Source of the DNA: Acheta domesticus
Lineage: Eukaryota; Arthropoda; Insecta; Orthoptera; Gryllidae
DNA: 64,000 nt
Direction: 5' to 3'
NCBI GenBank assembly: GCA_031308135.1
Contig: JAHLJT010003656.1
Span: forward strand, 68,900,984 to 68,964,983
In this document: positions 61,127-64,000 of the stretch, one piece after another
Layout: every line of letters starts with the position of its first letter
How positions within the stretch are numbered: the stretch's first letter is position 1
Program-made: the position numbers and the translations under genes
Notes under the pieces: generated by a model
Seen by the model: only the letters and a program-made list of their open reading frames with translations
Databases searched by the model: none
What the model was told of the DNA's origin: nothing

Positions 61127-61169
61127 AAAGAAAAAATTTGGAGCCATTTTTAAGAAAATCTTGTTTTTG

Positions 61170-62215
61170 CATTTCTTTTTAAATTGCACATATTGCATGT
61201 AACATGTAACGCGAAACTAAAATTTTCAATAAGCTGTTCATGATCTTAATGCAAGAACTCACAATGAAGAACAACTTTTATTTGAAGGAAAAATCTCCAT
61301 CTTCAATTTTGTAGTTGGAGGAAAATGCCAGAAAAAATTCAAACTTGTGCAATTTTCAAAAATTCAGAGTTAACCGTGAAAATTGAACCTATGCCACCCT
61401 TATTAAGACCCAACCCAATAAAACACAAACCTCTAGAACTGATGAAAATCTTCGTAATATTTGCGTAGTACGGATTACTGCTAAAAAATTAGATTCTTTT
61501 TATTTACAGTTTGATACTAAAAATAACTTTTCAAAATAATTGACCAAATTTAAGAGTTTGATTTTATGTTTTGCATACTTTCTTGTAAACAATGCAATGG
61601 GTGCGAGGGAGAAGAGAAGAGTTGCATTCCTATTATTATCCTACCTGATCGCGATCACTCTTGATTTATTATCGCCGACATTTAACGCAATGATAAAATG
61701 GAGACTTGAGCTGTGAAGCCTTTCGTAGATAACTTGCGTAATCTCTATGATTTATTTTTGTGCCTTTTTATGCTGTAAATAAGCAATTAATCAAATGATC
61801 TGAGAGATACATACGAAGATTTTCTCAGCTCCTTTTCAATTTTGTATAGGCCTAATTTATGAAGTACTTAAACACTCTTCTGAATAATGCTTTTGGAAGA
61901 TGGTCAAATGCCAACAAAGTTCGTTAGAGAAGTTTTTGTAGAAAACCTTTGTATTAATAGCTATCAATTCGATGTCGAACGTATGATCCGATTTCGCCTT
62001 TAATTTATTGAGTAATTTTACGAGTCTTGGTAAATATACATTTGAGGAGTTTTTAAAAATATTTATTTAAAACATTAGAGAATTAGAAAAGAAGAGAGAC
62101 GCAACTAAAAATGTACAAAGTTATGGCCGAATCAGTTTTATCACTCCCAAAGGGAAAATCATGGGTATTGTCGAAAAAGAAAACTAGTATTATACAAGAT
62201 TCGGAAATGCCGAAA
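61170..62215. other. AT-rich stretch without recognisable gene
   Basis: No supported feature; open frames are very short. Confidence 0.35.
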
Positions 62216-62221
62216 TGAGAT

Positions 62222-62266
<45 letters not shown>

Positions 62267-62300
62267 TTCTTCTTCTTCTTCTTCTTCTTCTTCTTCTTCT
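62222..62300. repeat. Compound microsatellite (ATC)n(TTC)n
   Basis: About fifteen ATC units pass directly into about twelve TTC units. The open frames across it encode poly-Met/Asp/Glu and are artefacts. Confidence 0.95.
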
Positions 62301-62359
62301 ACCAGCTCTCCGGCACTCATAGTTTGCCTTGGCTTTTTTTTATTATAACAGCCCAATTT

Positions 62360-62728
62360 CTTCGATCTGCTTTTGTTCACCCTCTTTCAACTCCTAGGTT
62401 TCTCAAATATTCCTCCACTTCATCTTCCCATCTTAATCTAGGCCAACCTCTTCCTCCCATGCCGGCCATGCTTCCTACATATCCCTCTCTGACGGCTCTC
62501 TTCATTCATTTGAATTTGAACCATTCCAGTCTTTTTACTTTAATACATGTAACTATTTTGGGTGTTTTAAATAGTTCTTCCGATTCTGCGTTAGTTCGAC
62601 TTCTCCAGATTTCATTTTCTTTGATCGAGCCAAATATTCTTCGTAAGGCTTTTCTCTCCCAAACAGCGAGTATGTTTGCTGTTTTCTTTGTTAGAGTCCA
62701 TGTTTCACTACCATAGAATACCTCTGAC
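62360..62728 (-). pseudogene. RTE-like LINE, C-terminal end of reverse transcriptase
   Basis: The minus-strand frame reads YNTIIKSEVFYGSETWTLTK at its start (crossing the insertion site), then ERKALRRIFGSIKENEIW and GGRGWPRLRWEDEVEEYLRN. This is the conserved C-terminal block of RTE-group elements, which is abundant in insects. A stop follows KRLEWFKFK. It is the downstream half of the element interrupted by the hAT-like insertion. Confidence 0.8.
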
Positions 62729-62736
62729 TTAATGAT

Positions 62737-63548
62737 TAGAGACCGGAAAAATATGTAGAATGAAACGTCAAAATATGTATATAAATATGTAATGAAAACA
62801 GTACGAATATGTAATAAATACGTAAAATCGTATATAATATGTAATATTAAAATATCCTAATTATAAAACTCATTTACATAATACAAACTTACATTTACAA
62901 AAAAATTCCTATACAAATTTGGAAAACAATGCAAACGTTTTAAAAATTACTTGGAAAGCACAAGTTGATGCACACTTGCACCATACAACTTTCCCATAAG
63001 TAGTAAAACCTTCACAGATTGTTATTCAGGAATGTAGTTTAGTCTAGACGCAATCGTAGCCATCGTACAAAACTGGCGAAATCTACGACCAGCAAACAAT
63101 CACTCCAGAAAGGAATATTCTCATCGAACTGTGACACGACGGCGATCGCCAAAGTTTCTTGGAAATTGAGGTTAAAGGTCAGCAATTTCACACACCTGAA
63201 GGTGAAAATGATCTGTTGCTGACGCGCACTTCCCGCCACTGAGATAACTGAAGCAGGCGCGGCGGACTGCTTGAATATCCGACCGCGTCTTCACGAAGCG
63301 TACCACGATCAGATTTTTTGAAAATACATCTTTTCATAAAATATGTAAGAAAATTGATAGAAAAAAATAAATATGATGAGAAAATAGCGAAATATGTAAA
63401 ATATATAATATAGTGCCAAATATGTAAAAATATGTACCGAAAAAGTTGGATATTGTGTTAGGATGGCGACAATTCGTGAAGATTAAAATTTTGAGAACGG
63501 TAAGTAGAAAGACAAAAAATATGTAATTACATAAAAATCCGGTCTCTA
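62737..63548. mobile_element. Non-autonomous hAT-like transposon (812 bp)
   Basis: The ends are TAGAGACCGGA on the left and TCCGGTCTCTA on the right, 11-bp perfect inverted repeats continuing imperfectly into ATGTA. The 8-bp duplication TTAATGAT flanks it (62729-62736 and 63549-63556). Both ends carry clusters of AAATATGTA motifs (more than ten in all), the kind of subterminal repeats that hAT transposases bind. The interior has no transposase frame. Removing it and one TTAATGAT restores the RTE reading frame across the site. Confidence 0.9.
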
Positions 63549-63556
63549 TTAATGAT

Positions 63557-64000
63557 GGTGTTATACGAGTATATTTTCAACGTAGCAGTCTTTGAGATTC
63601 TTCAGGTTTTAAAGACTTGGCAGAGACTTCCATAACATTTATTTCCTGCCGATATTCTCTTCTTAATGTCTGCTCTTTGTTATTGTTTTCCGTGATCAGA
63701 GAAAATAAGTATTTGATGGCATTCACCCATTTAATAGTTTTTCCCTTGCTTCATTTATTTTGGTTAACTGATACTTCTTGTTGTTGTTCCCATATATTTT
63801 GTTTCTCTTCATTTATTTCCAAACCCGTTCTTTGAGCTTCTTTCATCAGTTGCTGTAATTCTTCTTCCATGTCTTTCTGTTCTACTACGTATCACCAAGT
63901 CATCTGCGTGTGGGAAAAAAATTGCTCTGTTCTATTCAAAATTGTTCCGTTAGGATTGATCTCAATATTCCGTACTATTTTTTCCAGGCGTATATTAAAC
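63557..64000 (-). pseudogene. RTE-like LINE, central reverse transcriptase (cut by window end)
   Basis: Minus-strand frames include FPHADDLVI, containing the catalytic Asp-Asp, followed by MEEELQQLMKEAQRTGLEIN and EEKQNIW, the RT region downstream of the active site. At least two frameshifts are present. The 5' part lies beyond the window. Confidence 0.75.

Noticed and set aside
62083..62380. Poly-Met/Asp/Glu frames
   Set aside because: Readings of the ATC/TTC compound microsatellite.

Overview
The window is eukaryotic nuclear DNA and reads as an arthropod, most likely insect, genome. The coding sequence is split by short introns with GT..AG borders, and about 17 kb (33.6-51.4 kb) is packed with non-LTR retrotransposons of the kinds common in arthropods. 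There are also tRNA-derived SINE-like repeats and hAT-like DNA transposon remnants. The species cannot be fixed from the sequence. No bacterial, organellar, CRISPR, rRNA or functional tRNA feature was seen.

Region by region. (1) 1-27 kb is gene-poor, AT-rich DNA studded with about 14 short, very GC- and CpG-rich blocks. It also holds a 440-bp hAT-like element with a target duplication (1094-1533), a 24-bp minisatellite (about 8450-9300), a pentamer array (12934-13035) and one SINE-like copy. (2) 24.5-32.9 kb holds the host genes. A tentative four-exon plus-strand gene (24555-29253, 102 aa, basic/Ser-rich) is followed by a head-to-head pair: a small secreted-type protein on the minus strand (30413-29716) and a clear MARCH2/3-type membrane RING-CH E3 ubiquitin ligase on the plus strand (30957-32248, five exons, 275 aa). 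Their start codons lie 543 bp apart, so they probably share a bidirectional promoter. (3) 33.6-40.7 kb contains several copies of one CR1/Jockey-group LINE, one nearly complete with endonuclease and reverse transcriptase but inactivated. (4) 41.0-51.4 kb contains a SINE-like repeat, a decayed R1-like LINE split by a solo LTR with a 5-bp duplication, and three head-to-tail R4/Dong-like LINEs with C-terminal restriction-like endonucleases, each abutting a (TAA)n tract. (5) 51.4-62.2 kb starts with a broken repeat-type ORF with a GEDVDLLV motif, a 3' LINE-like tail and perfect hairpins, then about 8 kb of AT-rich DNA with no recognisable gene and one 536-bp tandem duplication. (6) 62.3-64.0 kb is an RTE-like LINE cleanly split by an 812-bp hAT-like element with an 8-bp target duplication.

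The only genes with a likely host role are the MARCH-type ligase, its divergent neighbour and the tentative upstream gene; almost all other coding potential is transposon-derived and broken. The most distinctive structure is the run of same-orientation retrotransposons joined through TAA/ATT tracts between 34.7 and 51.4 kb, which suggests that each insertion's tail served as the target for the next.
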